Below, piece after piece: positions 30,298-38,075 of a stretch of DNA of 62,039 bases (position 1 is the stretch's first letter; the number at the start of each line of letters is the position of its first letter). The stretch lies in contig JAEWKH010000151.1 in assembly GCA_023386155.1 (NCBI GenBank), positions 1 to 62,039 on the forward strand, given 5' to 3'. Both the position numbers and the translations under genes were made by a program. The DNA comes from Pseudomonadota bacterium (GTDB taxonomy: Bacteria > Pseudomonadota > Alphaproteobacteria > Rhizobiales > Beijerinckiaceae). The notes under the pieces are model-generated. The model made no database searches, was not told where the DNA came from, and saw only the letters and a list, made by a program, of their open reading frames with translations.

Positions 30298-30576
30298 ATG
30301 AACGCTCGTTCCCGGCTCTGTTTAATATGCAGCATTCTGGTGCTGACGCTCGGCGGCTGTTTTCAAAGGCATAAAACTCAGCTGCAATTCGATACAGGCA
30401 ATATGTCTCCGGAGCGCTGGGAGCGGGTTTGGAAGGAATGCCGCTATGAAGCCGCCAAAGCGTCAGCATCGGCGCATGTCAACATCGCCGGCTATCTCGA
30501 AGAAGAACTCTATATTCAGTGTTTGGATCTGAAAGGTGTCAAATATAAAGGCAAGATCCAGGTAGCCGTCGAATAA
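30298..30576 (+). CDS. Small predicted lipoprotein of unknown function
   Basis: 92 residues with a lipoprotein signal (LICSILVLTLGGC, lipobox Cys about residue 23) and a mature domain with two cysteines (WKECRYEAAKAS, IQCLDLKGVKYKG) likely to form a disulfide. TGAGGA precedes the ATG at 30298; an ATG five codons earlier is less favoured. The region is more AT-rich than its neighbours, and the gene faces against the tail operon between gp11-like and gp10.1-like genes. Looks like an inserted cargo gene. A similar pattern occurs in small hypothetical lipoproteins of rhizobia, but I do not recognise a family. Confidence 0.75.
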   Translation: MNARSRLCLICSILVLTLGGCFQRHKTQLQFDTGNMSPERWERVWKECRYEAAKASASAHVNIAGYLEEELYIQCLDLKGVKYKGKIQVAVE

Positions 30577-30584
30577 GAAGTCTC

Positions 30585-30827
30585 TCACCCATCCGGAAAC
30601 GCCGCCATCAACCGCCTGAGATCGCCGCTCAACGCGGGCTCGCTCTTTCGCCCTCCGTGCAATCCGTCCCACGCCGCGATCAATTCACGCGGCGTCGCGC
30701 GCCAGAAGGTTTCCGGGCTCCACCGCAGAATGCTCAAGCCCAGCGTCAGCGCATCGTCCCAGGGGAAGGCGTGAGGCTCGCGTTCGCATCCTGCGGTCGG
30801 AGCATCGGCCCCTAAGGTGGATTCCAC
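30585..30827 (-). CDS. Tail assembly chaperone-like protein (rcc01693 / GTA gp10.1 type)
   Basis: 80 residues by this start. The core HAFPWDDALTLGLSILRWSPETFWRATPRELIAAW, given here as FPWDDALTLG and WSPETFWRATPRELIAAW, is the rcc01693 signature. Only a GTG at 30827 opens the frame before the core, and that codon with the next nine lies inside a palindromic repeat (30801-30890) with no SD. The repeat seems to have replaced the original start. Translation may be weak or initiate otherwise. Confidence 0.82.
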   Translation of the reverse strand: MESTLGADAPTAGCEREPHAFPWDDALTLGLSILRWSPETFWRATPRELIAAWDGLHGGRKSEPALSGDLRRLMAAFPDG

Positions 30828-30890
30828 TTTCGGGATCAGTCCGATGCTCCCGTCTATGGAGGGCGCATCGTTCTTCGCGGAACGATGCGC
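30801..30890. repeat. Composite palindromic repeat overlapping two coding ends
   Basis: AGCATCGG ... CCGATGCT followed by GGCGCATCGTTCTTCGCGG and AACGATGCGC. Same family as 29364 and 37187. It contributes the GTG start region of the gp10.1-like gene and touches the TAG stop of the gp10-like gene. Confidence 0.88.
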
Positions 30891-31222
30891 TATGGAGGGT
30901 TTGGCGATCCCTCGCCTCCGCCGAAGGTCATGACGAGAAGATCGGCCAGCGCCGCGGCCACGGGCTCGATCCCGTCATGCAGCGGCAGCCGCGCCACCTC
31001 GGCGTCGCTCATCGCATGTCCGCCGCCGCGCAGCGCCACGGCGAGCAGCGTGAGCAGATCGCGGCTCGAGAGGCGGCCCGAGCCGAAGCGCTGGCCCAGG
31101 GCCATGAGATCCTGCACGCCGAAAGCGTCTTCGAGCTCGGCGAGCGCGCCGAGGGTGAGGCAGAGCGTATAGCGCGTGTCGCCGAGCTGCAGCGCCACCT
31201 CGCCCCGTCGTCTGTTGGGCAT
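30890..31222 (-). CDS. GTA gp10-like tail protein
   Basis: 110 residues matching the GTA gp10 family: GEVALQLGDTRYTLCLTLGALAELEDAFG, here as TLCLTLGALAELEDAFG, and SSRDLLTLLAVALRGGGHAMSD. It is a tail-tube-associated chaperone-like protein that pairs with gp10.1. The final codons abut a palindromic repeat, and the stop may have been supplied by it (the tail GGGEGSPNPP is not obviously conserved). Confidence 0.92.
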   Translation of the reverse strand: MPNRRRGEVALQLGDTRYTLCLTLGALAELEDAFGVQDLMALGQRFGSGRLSSRDLLTLLAVALRGGGHAMSDAEVARLPLHDGIEPVAAALADLLVMTFGGGEGSPNPP

Positions 31223-31315
31223 GCATAGTCCTTTTCTTTAGGATTTTCCCACCCCGTCATGGCCGCACTTGTTGCGGCCATCCACGCCTTCGCATCCGGC
31301 TCAGTCTCCCTCTGT

Positions 31316-31417
31316 CCTCATCCTGAGGAGGTCGCGCAGCGACCGTCTCGAAGGAGGATCCAGAGAGCACTGGAACCTCCTTCGAGACGCCGCTTTCTGC
31401 GGCTCCTCAGGATGAGG
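31316..31417. repeat. CCTCATCCTGAGGAG-type ~100-bp palindromic repeat
   Basis: Ends CCTCATCCTGAGGAG and CTCCTCAGGATGAGG are complementary, as are the inner CGTCTCGAAGGAGG and CCTCCTTCGAGACG; the whole could fold as one long hairpin. Other full copies lie at 34361-34462 and 38471-38569, and a half copy at 22961-22976. Confidence 0.9.
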
Positions 31418-31494
31418 TGAGAGGGTGTTTAAAGCGGCATGACCGGGATGACGAGGAGGGTTTCAATTCCGTACGCGCCGCGACTGCACGCGCG

Positions 31495-31905
31495 TTACAT
31501 CGCAACGAACGCCAGCGCCCCGGCGGACTCGAAGGCCATCTCGAAGGTGACCTCGCCGGCGTGATCGCCGCGATATTCCAAACTGGTGATCTGGAACGGG
31601 CCTTCGATGCGGCCGAAATCGGGAACGACGATCTGGTAGGCCAGAATGTCCCCGTCGAAGAAGGCCTGGCGCATGCGCGCGTCGGAGGCCTCGTCCTTGA
31701 ACACGCCGGAGCCGGAGATCGACGCGCGGCGCACGCCGGTTCCGGCGAGCAGTTCGCGCCAGCGCCCGGCGGATTCCGCATGGGTCACGTCCACGGTCTC
31801 GGCATTGAAGGCGATCTGGCGCGTGCGCAGGCCCGCCACGGTGACGAAGCCGGTGCCGCCATCGCCGATCTTGATGAGCAGGTCCTTGCCCTTCTGAGCA
31901 GGCAT
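31495..31905 (-). CDS. Major tail (tube) protein, GTA gp9-like
   Basis: 136 residues of the phage major tail protein TP901-1-like family: KGKDLLIKIGDGGTGFVTVAGLR start, ETVDVTHAESAGRWRELL, and a C-terminal ITSLEYRGDHAGEVTFEMAFESAG. It forms the tail tube. AAAGGAC sits 6 nt before the ATG at 31905. Length matches gp9 of the R. capsulatus GTA (~137). Confidence 0.95.
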   Translation of the reverse strand: MPAQKGKDLLIKIGDGGTGFVTVAGLRTRQIAFNAETVDVTHAESAGRWRELLAGTGVRRASISGSGVFKDEASDARMRQAFFDGDILAYQIVVPDFGRIEGPFQITSLEYRGDHAGEVTFEMAFESAGALAFVAM

Positions 31906-31994
31906 GGGATGTCCTTTGTTGGATGAGGGAAGAGTTTCTGCGCGAGGAGGTCTTCTTCCCTCCCCCCTTGCGGGGAGGGAGCAACGCATATCGA

Positions 31995-32405
31995 TCACGC
32001 CACCTCCGTGACCGCGCGCAGGCGCAGGGTCACGCGAGTGAGCTGAGTGTCCCTGTCGCGCTCGGAGGCGAGCTCCGTGACGCGCAGGTTGACGAGGCGG
32101 TGGCCGTCGAGCGCCAGCGCGGCATCGTCGAGGATCGCGTCCAGGCGCTCGGCGACGGCCAGCGCCGTGCGCGCGCCGCCGCGCTCCGACCACACCACGA
32201 TGCCGAGATTCTGCTCGTGGCCGCGGTCGTGGTCGGTGGACCAGTCGGTCGCGCGCACGTCCGAGAACAGGGCATAGACCGGCTCGGACCCGCGCGGCGG
32301 CTCGTCATAGAGGCGTAAGCTGCCGCCCATGAGCGCCAACAGCTCCGCATCCGCGGCCGCCGCGTCGAGGATGGCGCGGCGCAGGGCGAGAACCGGGCTC
32401 GTCAT
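31995..32405 (-). CDS. DUF3168 tail completion protein, GTA gp8-like
   Basis: 136 residues of the DUF3168 family (tail terminator role at the head-tail joint): LRRAILDAAAADAELLALMG, DWSTDHDRGHEQNLGIVVWSE, and a C-terminal strand TRVTLRLRAVTEV. Overlaps the gp7-like gene by 4 nt. Confidence 0.94.
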   Translation of the reverse strand: MTSPVLALRRAILDAAAADAELLALMGGSLRLYDEPPRGSEPVYALFSDVRATDWSTDHDRGHEQNLGIVVWSERGGARTALAVAERLDAILDDAALALDGHRLVNLRVTELASERDRDTQLTRVTLRLRAVTEVA

Positions 32406-32737
32406 GCCCGCATCTCCTCGACGAGGCAGACGAGATCGCGCTTCGAGCCGTCCGGATCGGACGCCGCCCGGATGGCGAAGCGGCGCAGCCCCGAGGTCAG
32501 GCGCATGGCGCCGGTCACGCCCTCGCGATAGCGCAGGGTGATGCGGTGCGTGAGGCTCTGCTCGGGCCGGTCCGCCCGCACGCGCTCGGCTCCGGACAGC
32601 ATCTCGATGGCGCCCCAGAGCTGGGGTCCGGACGTGTAGGTGCGGATCACGCCGCCGAAGCCGTCGGGCCGCTCGAGCGGCATTTCGAGCACGAACCGGC
32701 GCGCCCGCGCGCCGATGGGAACAGGTTTGGTTTTCAT
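32402..32737 (-). CDS. Head-tail adaptor, GTA gp7-like
   Basis: 111 residues of the phage head-tail joining family: RRFVLEMPLERPDGFGGV, QLWGAIEMLSGAERVRADR, SLTHRITLRYREGVTGAM. Start at the ATG 32737; the SD is weak. ATGA overlap with the gp8-like gene. Usual length and order. Confidence 0.9.
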   Translation of the reverse strand: MKTKPVPIGARARRFVLEMPLERPDGFGGVIRTYTSGPQLWGAIEMLSGAERVRADRPEQSLTHRITLRYREGVTGAMRLTSGLRRFAIRAASDPDGSKRDLVCLVEEMRA

Positions 32738-32795
32738 GGCAATGTCTTTGGGGGCAAATGCAGAAGTCGATGAATCACAGGTCATCACCTCCCCG

Positions 32796-32935
32796 GACCT
32801 GATCAGGGGACCCGTGCCGGTGCTCTCGATAACGAGAGGCGATGCGCTTTTCGGATCGGGATGGCCGGGACACGCCGGCCATGACGTGGAGGATGTCATT
32901 CCCGGCCTTACGGCCGCCGGGATGACAGGGGAGGA
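32796..32935. repeat. GATC-containing and GTCATTCCCGGCC palindromic repeats
   Basis: Intergenic stretch between gp7-like and gp6-like genes holding CGGACCTGATCAGGGGACC and GTCATTCCCGGCC / GGCCGCCGGGATGAC. Relatives occur at 34498-34524, 38421-38440 and 42049-42085 (for example GGACTTGATCCGGGGA). Confidence 0.75.
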
Positions 32936-32938
32936 TCG

Positions 32939-33505
32939 TCACAGCCGCATCCGTTGAAACGGCGCGACAAGCGCGAGCGCCTCCGGGGGGAGGAACTGCT
33001 CGCCGGCCACGTCGCCGCGGTTCTCGAACCAATGCGCGACGAGAATGCGGATCGCGAGCTTCAGCGTGGCGGGCACTGCCTCGGGGGCGGCCCCGTAGCC
33101 CGCCCGCAGCGCGATGGAGATGCCGTTGCGGGGCTTGCCCGGCTCCGGCGCGCCGGCAATCGCGATGCGCGGCGGATCGCTCAAGGCATCCGCCTCGAAG
33201 GCGCCGGCCGGAACGTCGGACGCGTTGCCCGATGCGTCCGTCACCGTGATCCCGTCGACCGCGATCAGCGGCGAGAGCGGCAGCAGGATCGTCCCGCCGG
33301 CGGGCCAGCAATCCATCACCACGCGCCAGCTCTGCTCGATCAGGATCCGGCGCGATGCCGCCTCGACCATGAGGCGCGCGGCCCTGACGAGCCCCGCGAT
33401 CAGGTCGTCCTGCGTGGCGTCATCGTCGTCGAGGCGAAGATAGGCCTTCATCTCGCCGAGCGATATGGGCTCGACGGCGGGGCCGCTGATGAATATGGGA
33501 ATCAT
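32939..33505 (-). CDS. Head-tail connector, GTA gp6-like
   Basis: 188 residues of the phage gp6-like / HK97 gp6 connector type: EPISLGEMKAYLRLDDDDAT, LVRAARLMVEAASRRILIEQ, and ATLKLAIRILVAHWFENR. It forms the ring under the portal. Separated from the capsid gene by two rightward protease genes (about 2 kb), an unusual disruption. Confidence 0.93.
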   Translation of the reverse strand: MIPIFISGPAVEPISLGEMKAYLRLDDDDATQDDLIAGLVRAARLMVEAASRRILIEQSWRVVMDCWPAGGTILLPLSPLIAVDGITVTDASGNASDVPAGAFEADALSDPPRIAIAGAPEPGKPRNGISIALRAGYGAAPEAVPATLKLAIRILVAHWFENRGDVAGEQFLPPEALALVAPFQRMRL

Positions 33506-33532
33506 CGTGAACAGGAATCCTTGATTTTAGTC

Positions 33533-34273
33533 ATGCAACGTCTGGTTATGTTCTGTCTCGCCCTGCCGCTCCTGGCCGCGGAGGCGAAAGCCGTTGTCGG
33601 CGGCGCCGAGGATCAAGGTCCCCTCGCCCGCCGGAGCGTGATGGTCCTGAGCTCGAACGGCGGCGTCTGCAGCGCCGTCGTGCTGGCGAAGGACGTGGTG
33701 CTCACCGCCGCCCATTGCGTGACGGGCGCCGCCGAGCACCGGGTGCATTTTCGCGACGAGACCGGCGAGCCCGTGCTGATCGCGCCCGCCGCGAAGGCGG
33801 TGCATCCGGGCTACAACGCGAAGGCCATCGAGACGCGGAAGCGCTCCATCGATCTCGCCCTGGTGCGCATTCCCGAGGCCCTGCCCGCCCGCTTCGAGCG
33901 GGCGACGCTCTCGCCCGCGAAGGTCGCGGAGAACAATCCCGTCGTGGTCGGCGGCTATGGGCTGTCCCGTGAGGGCGATGCCAAGACCTCCGGCACGTTC
34001 CGCACCGCGTCGCTCACCGCCGTCGAGCCCTATGGCCCGAGCCGCATCCTGCTCTGGGCCGAGGGCTCCGGCTCGGCAAGCGCCTGCCAGGGCGATTCCG
34101 GCGGGCCGATGGCGTCGGGAACCTCCGTCGCGGCCATCACGAGCTGGTCGTCGCCGGGAAAAGGCCGAAGCTGCGGAGGCGTGACGCAGGGCATCCTCGT
34201 CGGCCCGCAGCGCGAATGGATCGACCGGATCCTGAAGGGCTGGAACCGCGCAGCCTTATGGGCCGGCGATTAG
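33533..34273 (+). CDS. Secreted trypsin-like (S1) serine protease, copy 1
   Basis: 246-residue exported protease. Signal peptide ~1-20 (MFCLALPLLAAEAKA), activation-like VVGGAED after it, catalytic His61 (LTAAHCV), Asp107 (SIDLALVRI) and Ser189 (ACQGDSGGP). Disulfide partners include Cys46/Cys62. Chymotrypsin-fold proteases are uncommon in this location. It faces rightward inside the leftward capsid module, paired with a second paralogue 397 bp downstream. Confidence 0.93.
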   Translation: MQRLVMFCLALPLLAAEAKAVVGGAEDQGPLARRSVMVLSSNGGVCSAVVLAKDVVLTAAHCVTGAAEHRVHFRDETGEPVLIAPAAKAVHPGYNAKAIETRKRSIDLALVRIPEALPARFERATLSPAKVAENNPVVVGGYGLSREGDAKTSGTFRTASLTAVEPYGPSRILLWAEGSGSASACQGDSGGPMASGTSVAAITSWSSPGKGRSCGGVTQGILVGPQREWIDRILKGWNRAALWAGD

Positions 34274-34670
34274 GGTGTCGGACTCGAAGGCAATCGCCGA
34301 GCAGGCCTCACCTTTCGTCATGGCCATCCGCGCCGTCAATCCGGCTTCGGCTCCCTCTGTCCTCATCCTGAGGAGCAGCCGCAGGCTGCGTCTCGAAGGA
34401 GGATCAAGAGAGCACTGGAGCCTCCTTCGAGACGGTCGCTGCGCGACCTCCTCAGGATGAGGTGAGAGTATGTGGAAAGCGGGATCAGCGGCACCGATCC
34501 CCGGACTTGATCCGGGGAGGCGATGACGCCGCATGATGCCAGACGCGGATTTCTCGCTCTGCGACCCTGCCCCCGATCCAACCCTTTAGAAATTCCTAAG
34601 AGACCGGAACTATCCTGACGGCCGGGGCCTTGCCTTAAAAAATCCTCTCCCCTCACGGCATCATCATCCC
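34274..34670. repeat. Gene-free spacer with palindromic repeats between the two proteases
   Basis: A full CCTCATCCTGAGGAG-type palindrome occupies 34361-34462 and a CCGGACTTGATCCGGGG unit 34497-34524. The rest has no gene. A GGAAC at 34604 has no matching -10 element. Confidence 0.85.
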
Positions 34671-35492
34671 ATGCGCGCTCTGCCAGCTCTCGCCCTTGCG
34701 GTCTTCACCCTGGTTGCCACTCCCGCATGGGCCATCCTGCAGGGCAGCACGTCGCGCGACCCGAACGGGCTGCGGCGCTCCGTCGTCTTCATCGAGAGCT
34801 CAACCGGCGAGCTCTGCTCCGGCGTGATCGTCGGGCCGGACCTCGTGCTCACCGCCGCCCATTGCATGACGGACCGCGCCGCCTATCGCGTCACCGCGCT
34901 CGACCGCGCCTTCAGGCAGCAGCGGTTCAACGTCGCCTCGCTCGCCATCCATCCCGCCTTCGTGCCCGGCACCACACCGCGCACGCAGCCGGGAATCGAC
35001 CTGGCCATCGTCAAGCTCGATCGGCCGCTCGGCTCCGACTTCCTCGCCCTCGATCCGGCCCAGGCGGGCCGGATCGACGTGGGCGACCGTGTGACGATCG
35101 CCGGGTTCGGAGTCCTGTCCGAGCGGGCCAGGGGCACCGCCCGGACGCTTCGCCAGACCAACCTGGTGTCGCTCGGCCCCATCGAGGTCGCGAACCGCGT
35201 CCTGATCGTCGTCGACCGCGACCGGCTGGCGGAGACGGCCGGAGCCGGCGCCTGCCGGGGCGATTCCGGCGGGCCGATCCTGGCCGCGACCTCGGCGGGA
35301 TACCAGATCTACGGCATCACGAGCTGGTCGAGCGGCCCCCTGCGCAGCCGCCGGTCGAGCGCCTGCGGCGGCCTTACGGCCGTCACCCCGATCGTCGAGC
35401 ACACCGGCTGGATCGCCTCGGCCATGCGGGGCCTCAGCGCAACGAACGGGGCATGGACGGAAGCTCCAGTGAGTCAGCCCTCACGCCGCTGA
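34671..35492 (+). CDS. Secreted trypsin-like (S1) serine protease, copy 2
   Basis: 273 residues. Signal peptide ~1-21 (ending ATPAWA), then ILQGSTSRDP as the mature start, catalytic His64 (LTAAHCM), Asp110 (GIDLAIVKL) and Ser199 (ACRGDSGGP). The pattern GITSWSSG near the C-terminus is shared with copy 1 (AAITSWSSPG), so the two are paralogues. It converges with the capsid gene, 4 bp from its stop. Confidence 0.93.
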   Translation: MRALPALALAVFTLVATPAWAILQGSTSRDPNGLRRSVVFIESSTGELCSGVIVGPDLVLTAAHCMTDRAAYRVTALDRAFRQQRFNVASLAIHPAFVPGTTPRTQPGIDLAIVKLDRPLGSDFLALDPAQAGRIDVGDRVTIAGFGVLSERARGTARTLRQTNLVSLGPIEVANRVLIVVDRDRLAETAGAGACRGDSGGPILAATSAGYQIYGITSWSSGPLRSRRSSACGGLTAVTPIVEHTGWIASAMRGLSATNGAWTEAPVSQPSRR

Positions 35493-35496
35493 GCGT

Positions 35497-36741
35497 TTAA
35501 GCGGCGAACTTCAGCAGCTTGATCGCCGCGTAATCCTGCACGCCGCCGCCCACGCGCTTGGTGGTGTAGAACAGCACGTAGGGCTTGGCCGAATAGGGAT
35601 CGCGCAGCACGCGCATGCCGGCGCGGTCGACGATGAGGTAACCGCGCTTGAAGTCGCCGAAGGCGACCGCGCATTCATTCGCCGCGATGTCCGGCATGTC
35701 CTCGGCTTCGACGACGGGGAAGCCCATCAGGGTCGCCGCCTGGCCGACGCTCGCGGGCGGGGCCCAGAGATACTGGCCGTTATCGTCCTTGAACCGGCGG
35801 ATCGTGCTCTGCGTCTTGCGGTTCATGACGAAGGAGGCGTTCTGGCGATAGCCGCTTTTCAGCGCGTAGATCAGGTCCACGAGCACGTCGGACGGGTTGG
35901 CGGCCGGGAAGGTCGCGCCGCCGGTGCGCACCGTGCCCAGCTTGCCCCATTCCCAGACCTCCTCTTCGATGGTCGGCGTGGAGAGGAAGCCCTTGGGCTT
36001 GTTGACGCCATCGCCCATCACGAAGGCGGTGCTCTCCTGCTCGGCGAAGGCCGCCTCGACCTCCTCGGCGATCCAGTGGTCGATGTCGACCACCGCGTCG
36101 TCGAGAAGGGTCTGGGTCGCGGCCGGCATGGCATAGAGCTCCATGGCCGGGAAGCTCATCTCGGAGAGCGTCGGGCTCGCGGTCTGGGGCCTGGCCGCCG
36201 TCTCGCCGACCCAGCCCGTGGCCGGGCCCGTGGTCGAGAAGGCGCGCTTGTACTGGCCGCCGGAAATCACCCGCACGGACGAGATGGCGCGGATCGGCGA
36301 GACGGCGGAAAGGCGGCGCAGGACCTCGCTCTCGACCGTGTCGGGCACGAGATAGCCGCCGTCGGGGCCCGACCCCGCGGACAGGGCCTTCTCCTCGAGC
36401 CGCTTCAGGCCCGAAGCCTCGCCGGTGCGGATATAGGAATGGAACGCCGCCTTGTGCTCGCCTCTGGCGGGATCGCGCGCATTGTCCTGGCCGCCGAGCG
36501 GCGGGCGCGAGCGGTCGAGGGAGAGGCGGTCGATACGCCGCTTGGCGTCGTCGAGCGCGGTGTCGATGCGGGTGAGCTTTTCCTCCGTCACCACGTCGCT
36601 CGACAGGCGCGTCTCGATCTCGGACAGGCGCGTGTCGTTGGCGTCCTTGAACGCCTCGAAGGCGCGGGCGAAATCCTCGAACGCCGAGGCGACATCGTCG
36701 GAAACGGATTTGGTGTCTGCAATGGGGATCATATCAATCAT
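35497..36741 (-). CDS. HK97-type major capsid protein, GTA gp5-like
   Basis: About 414 residues. N-terminal ~100-residue delta/scaffold region rich in charged coiled coil (FEDFARAFEAFKDANDTRLS), then the HK97 fold (SAGSGPDGGYLVPDTVESEV, MGDGVNKPKGFLSTPT, SFVMNRKTQSTIRRFKD, ending YAAIKLLKFAA). Prohead protease probably removes the N-terminal arm. Two ATGs (36741, 36732) and a TTG at 36753 are possible; none has a clear SD, and a palindromic repeat begins 20 bp upstream, perhaps displacing the original leader. Confidence 0.95.
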   Translation of the reverse strand: MIDMIPIADTKSVSDDVASAFEDFARAFEAFKDANDTRLSEIETRLSSDVVTEEKLTRIDTALDDAKRRIDRLSLDRSRPPLGGQDNARDPARGEHKAAFHSYIRTGEASGLKRLEEKALSAGSGPDGGYLVPDTVESEVLRRLSAVSPIRAISSVRVISGGQYKRAFSTTGPATGWVGETAARPQTASPTLSEMSFPAMELYAMPAATQTLLDDAVVDIDHWIAEEVEAAFAEQESTAFVMGDGVNKPKGFLSTPTIEEEVWEWGKLGTVRTGGATFPAANPSDVLVDLIYALKSGYRQNASFVMNRKTQSTIRRFKDDNGQYLWAPPASVGQAATLMGFPVVEAEDMPDIAANECAVAFGDFKRGYLIVDRAGMRVLRDPYSAKPYVLFYTTKRVGGGVQDYAAIKLLKFAA

Positions 36742-36760
36742 TCGGTTTGACAAGGGGCCG

Positions 36761-36912
36761 GCGCATCGTGCGGACCCAGAGGGCCGAGTCAGCGACCCGT
36801 AGGGCCACGTCAGTGAAAAGTGGGCCCGGTTTTCCGCTTTGAACGATGCGCCAGCTTAGGAAATGAGCATCGGATGAATCCTAAAAGTGGAACCACTTTT
36901 AGGTCCGATGCT
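36761..36912. repeat. Composite palindromic repeat upstream of capsid gene
   Basis: GCGCATCGTGCGGACCC ... GAACGATGCGC then GAGCATCGGAT ... GGTCCGATGCTC. It is a direct homologue of the copy at 61060-61213. Confidence 0.92.
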
Positions 36913-36918
36913 CGGACG

Positions 36919-36943
36919 AAAAAGGCCCGCCGGAGGGCGGGCC
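36919..36943 (-). terminator. Rho-independent terminator after the glycine-zipper lipoprotein gene
   Basis: On the minus strand GGCCCGCC-CTCC-GGCGGGCC is followed by five U. It would end leftward transcripts before the capsid gene. Confidence 0.85.
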
Positions 36944-36969
36944 CGTTTATTTCCCGGAGACGGGAATGC

Positions 36970-37173
36970 TTACATGCGCCGTGCCGTGCGGCGGGCCGAT
37001 CGCGCGACCGTCGGTCCGGTTGCCGCGCCGACCGCGCCACCTGCTACCGCGCCGACGGGCCCTGCCACCGCGCCGACGCCTGCGCCGACGGCGGCGCCGC
37101 CGACCCGTTCTTCCGTGGTGGTGCAGGCCGCGGCCGCAAGGCCGAGGAGCGCGACGAAGGCGAGCTTCTTCAT
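36970..37173 (-). CDS. Glycine-zipper small lipoprotein
   Basis: 67 residues: signal peptide with lipobox LAAAAC (Cys17), TTTEERVGG linker, then a glycine/alanine zipper (AAVGAGVGAVAGPVGAVAGG) able to insert in or associate with the outer membrane, ending in ARSARRTARRM. AGGAGG is 6 nt before the ATG. Such proteins are host envelope proteins, not phage parts. It sits between prohead protease and capsid genes with its own terminator and a palindromic repeat on each side, suggesting insertion as a unit. Confidence 0.85.
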   Translation of the reverse strand: MKKLAFVALLGLAAAACTTTEERVGGAAVGAGVGAVAGPVGAVAGGAVGAATGPTVARSARRTARRM

Positions 37174-37186
37174 GAAAACCTCCTAG

Positions 37187-37298
37187 AGCATCGGACCCAA
37201 AAGTGGGCTTGCACTTTTGGGATCGATTCGATGCTCAATCCCTCAAGTGGCGCATCGTTGATCGCGGAAAACCGGGCCCACTTTTCCGCACGATGCGC
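37187..37298. repeat. Composite palindromic repeat upstream of the lipoprotein gene
   Basis: AGCATCGGACCCAAAAGTGG ... GATTCGATGCT, then GGCGCATCGTTGATCGCGG ... CGCACGATGCGC. Same architecture as 29364-29565. Confidence 0.92.
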
Positions 37299-37392
37299 TA
37301 TACGCGGAGATCGGACACCTTCCTCCCGGAAGGAGACCCGCCGCCTCCGCATCCATGCGGGCCCTCATGTAACGCGCTCCCACGGACTAGGT

Positions 37393-37929
37393 TCAGGACA
37401 ATAATCGGACCGCCGCCCGGCGGATCCTGGCGGCAAGCGCCGGCGCCGCCTCCTTGACGGTTTCGACGCGGGCGTCGGGCAGCATCGGGAAGGTCACGAC
37501 GGAGATCTCCCACAGGTCGAGCTTCTCCAGCCGGCGCAGGCCCGTGGGCCGCTCGGCGCGGGCGCGCTCGACGCGAAAGCCGATGGAGAGCCCGTCGACC
37601 GCGCCGTCGCGCATGAGCGCGTGGATCTCCCGCGCCCGCTCCACGGCGAGGTTGAGCTTGCCGCGCACCCGCAGGCCGCGCCGGTCCTCCGCGATGAGGA
37701 GCCAGCGCCCGATGGGCTGGCCCGGATCGTGCTGCCAGAGCAGCCGCACGTCCCGCGCGCCGCGCTTGCGCAGGGAGTCCGAGAACGCGCCGGCCATGAC
37801 CACGTCCTTGCCGAGATCGGCCTTGCCGAACAGGCTGGCATAGCCCTCGAACACGCCGTCCGCATCGACCGCGTTCAGCGGCTCGCCGAGGAACTTCCGC
37901 TCCTGGATGACGGGAAGGCCCGGCCTCAT
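37393..37929 (-). CDS. HK97-family prohead protease, GTA gp4-like
   Basis: 178-residue capsid-maturation serine protease. Family motifs: FEGYASLFGKADLGKDVV, LLWQHDPGQPIGRW (catalytic His), MRDGAVDGLSIGFRV (catalytic Ser) and EISVVTFPMLPDA. It cleaves the capsid N-terminal arm. ATGA overlap with the small gene upstream. The capsid gene follows only after 640 bp of inserted lipoprotein and repeats. Confidence 0.94.
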   Translation of the reverse strand: MRPGLPVIQERKFLGEPLNAVDADGVFEGYASLFGKADLGKDVVMAGAFSDSLRKRGARDVRLLWQHDPGQPIGRWLLIAEDRRGLRVRGKLNLAVERAREIHALMRDGAVDGLSIGFRVERARAERPTGLRRLEKLDLWEISVVTFPMLPDARVETVKEAAPALAARIRRAAVRLLS

Positions 37930-38075
37930 CGCGCGGCTCCGCGCGCCGTGTTCGGCGGTTTGGCATCGAGCTTCTCGAGCTGGCGCACGAAGTCGCGGAA
38001 CACGAGCGCGGCGCGGCTCTGCCCGTCCCGCGCGGCCTTCGGCTTGCGGGGATTGCGGGCGATGGGGCGGGTCAT
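37926..38075 (-). CDS. Small basic protein between gp3.5-like and protease genes
   Basis: 49 residues, very basic N-terminus (TRPIARNPRKPKAARDG) and a helix LVFRDFVRQLEKLDA. No family recognised. Coding is supported by GGGAG before the ATG and by 4-nt ATGA overlaps with both neighbours, giving a tight translationally coupled trio. Confidence 0.7.
   Translation of the reverse strand: MTRPIARNPRKPKAARDGQSRAALVFRDFVRQLEKLDAKPPNTARGAAR

Noticed and set aside
34600..34630. EcfG promoter upstream of the second protease
   Set aside because: GGAAC at 34604 is not followed by CGTT at 16-17 bp.
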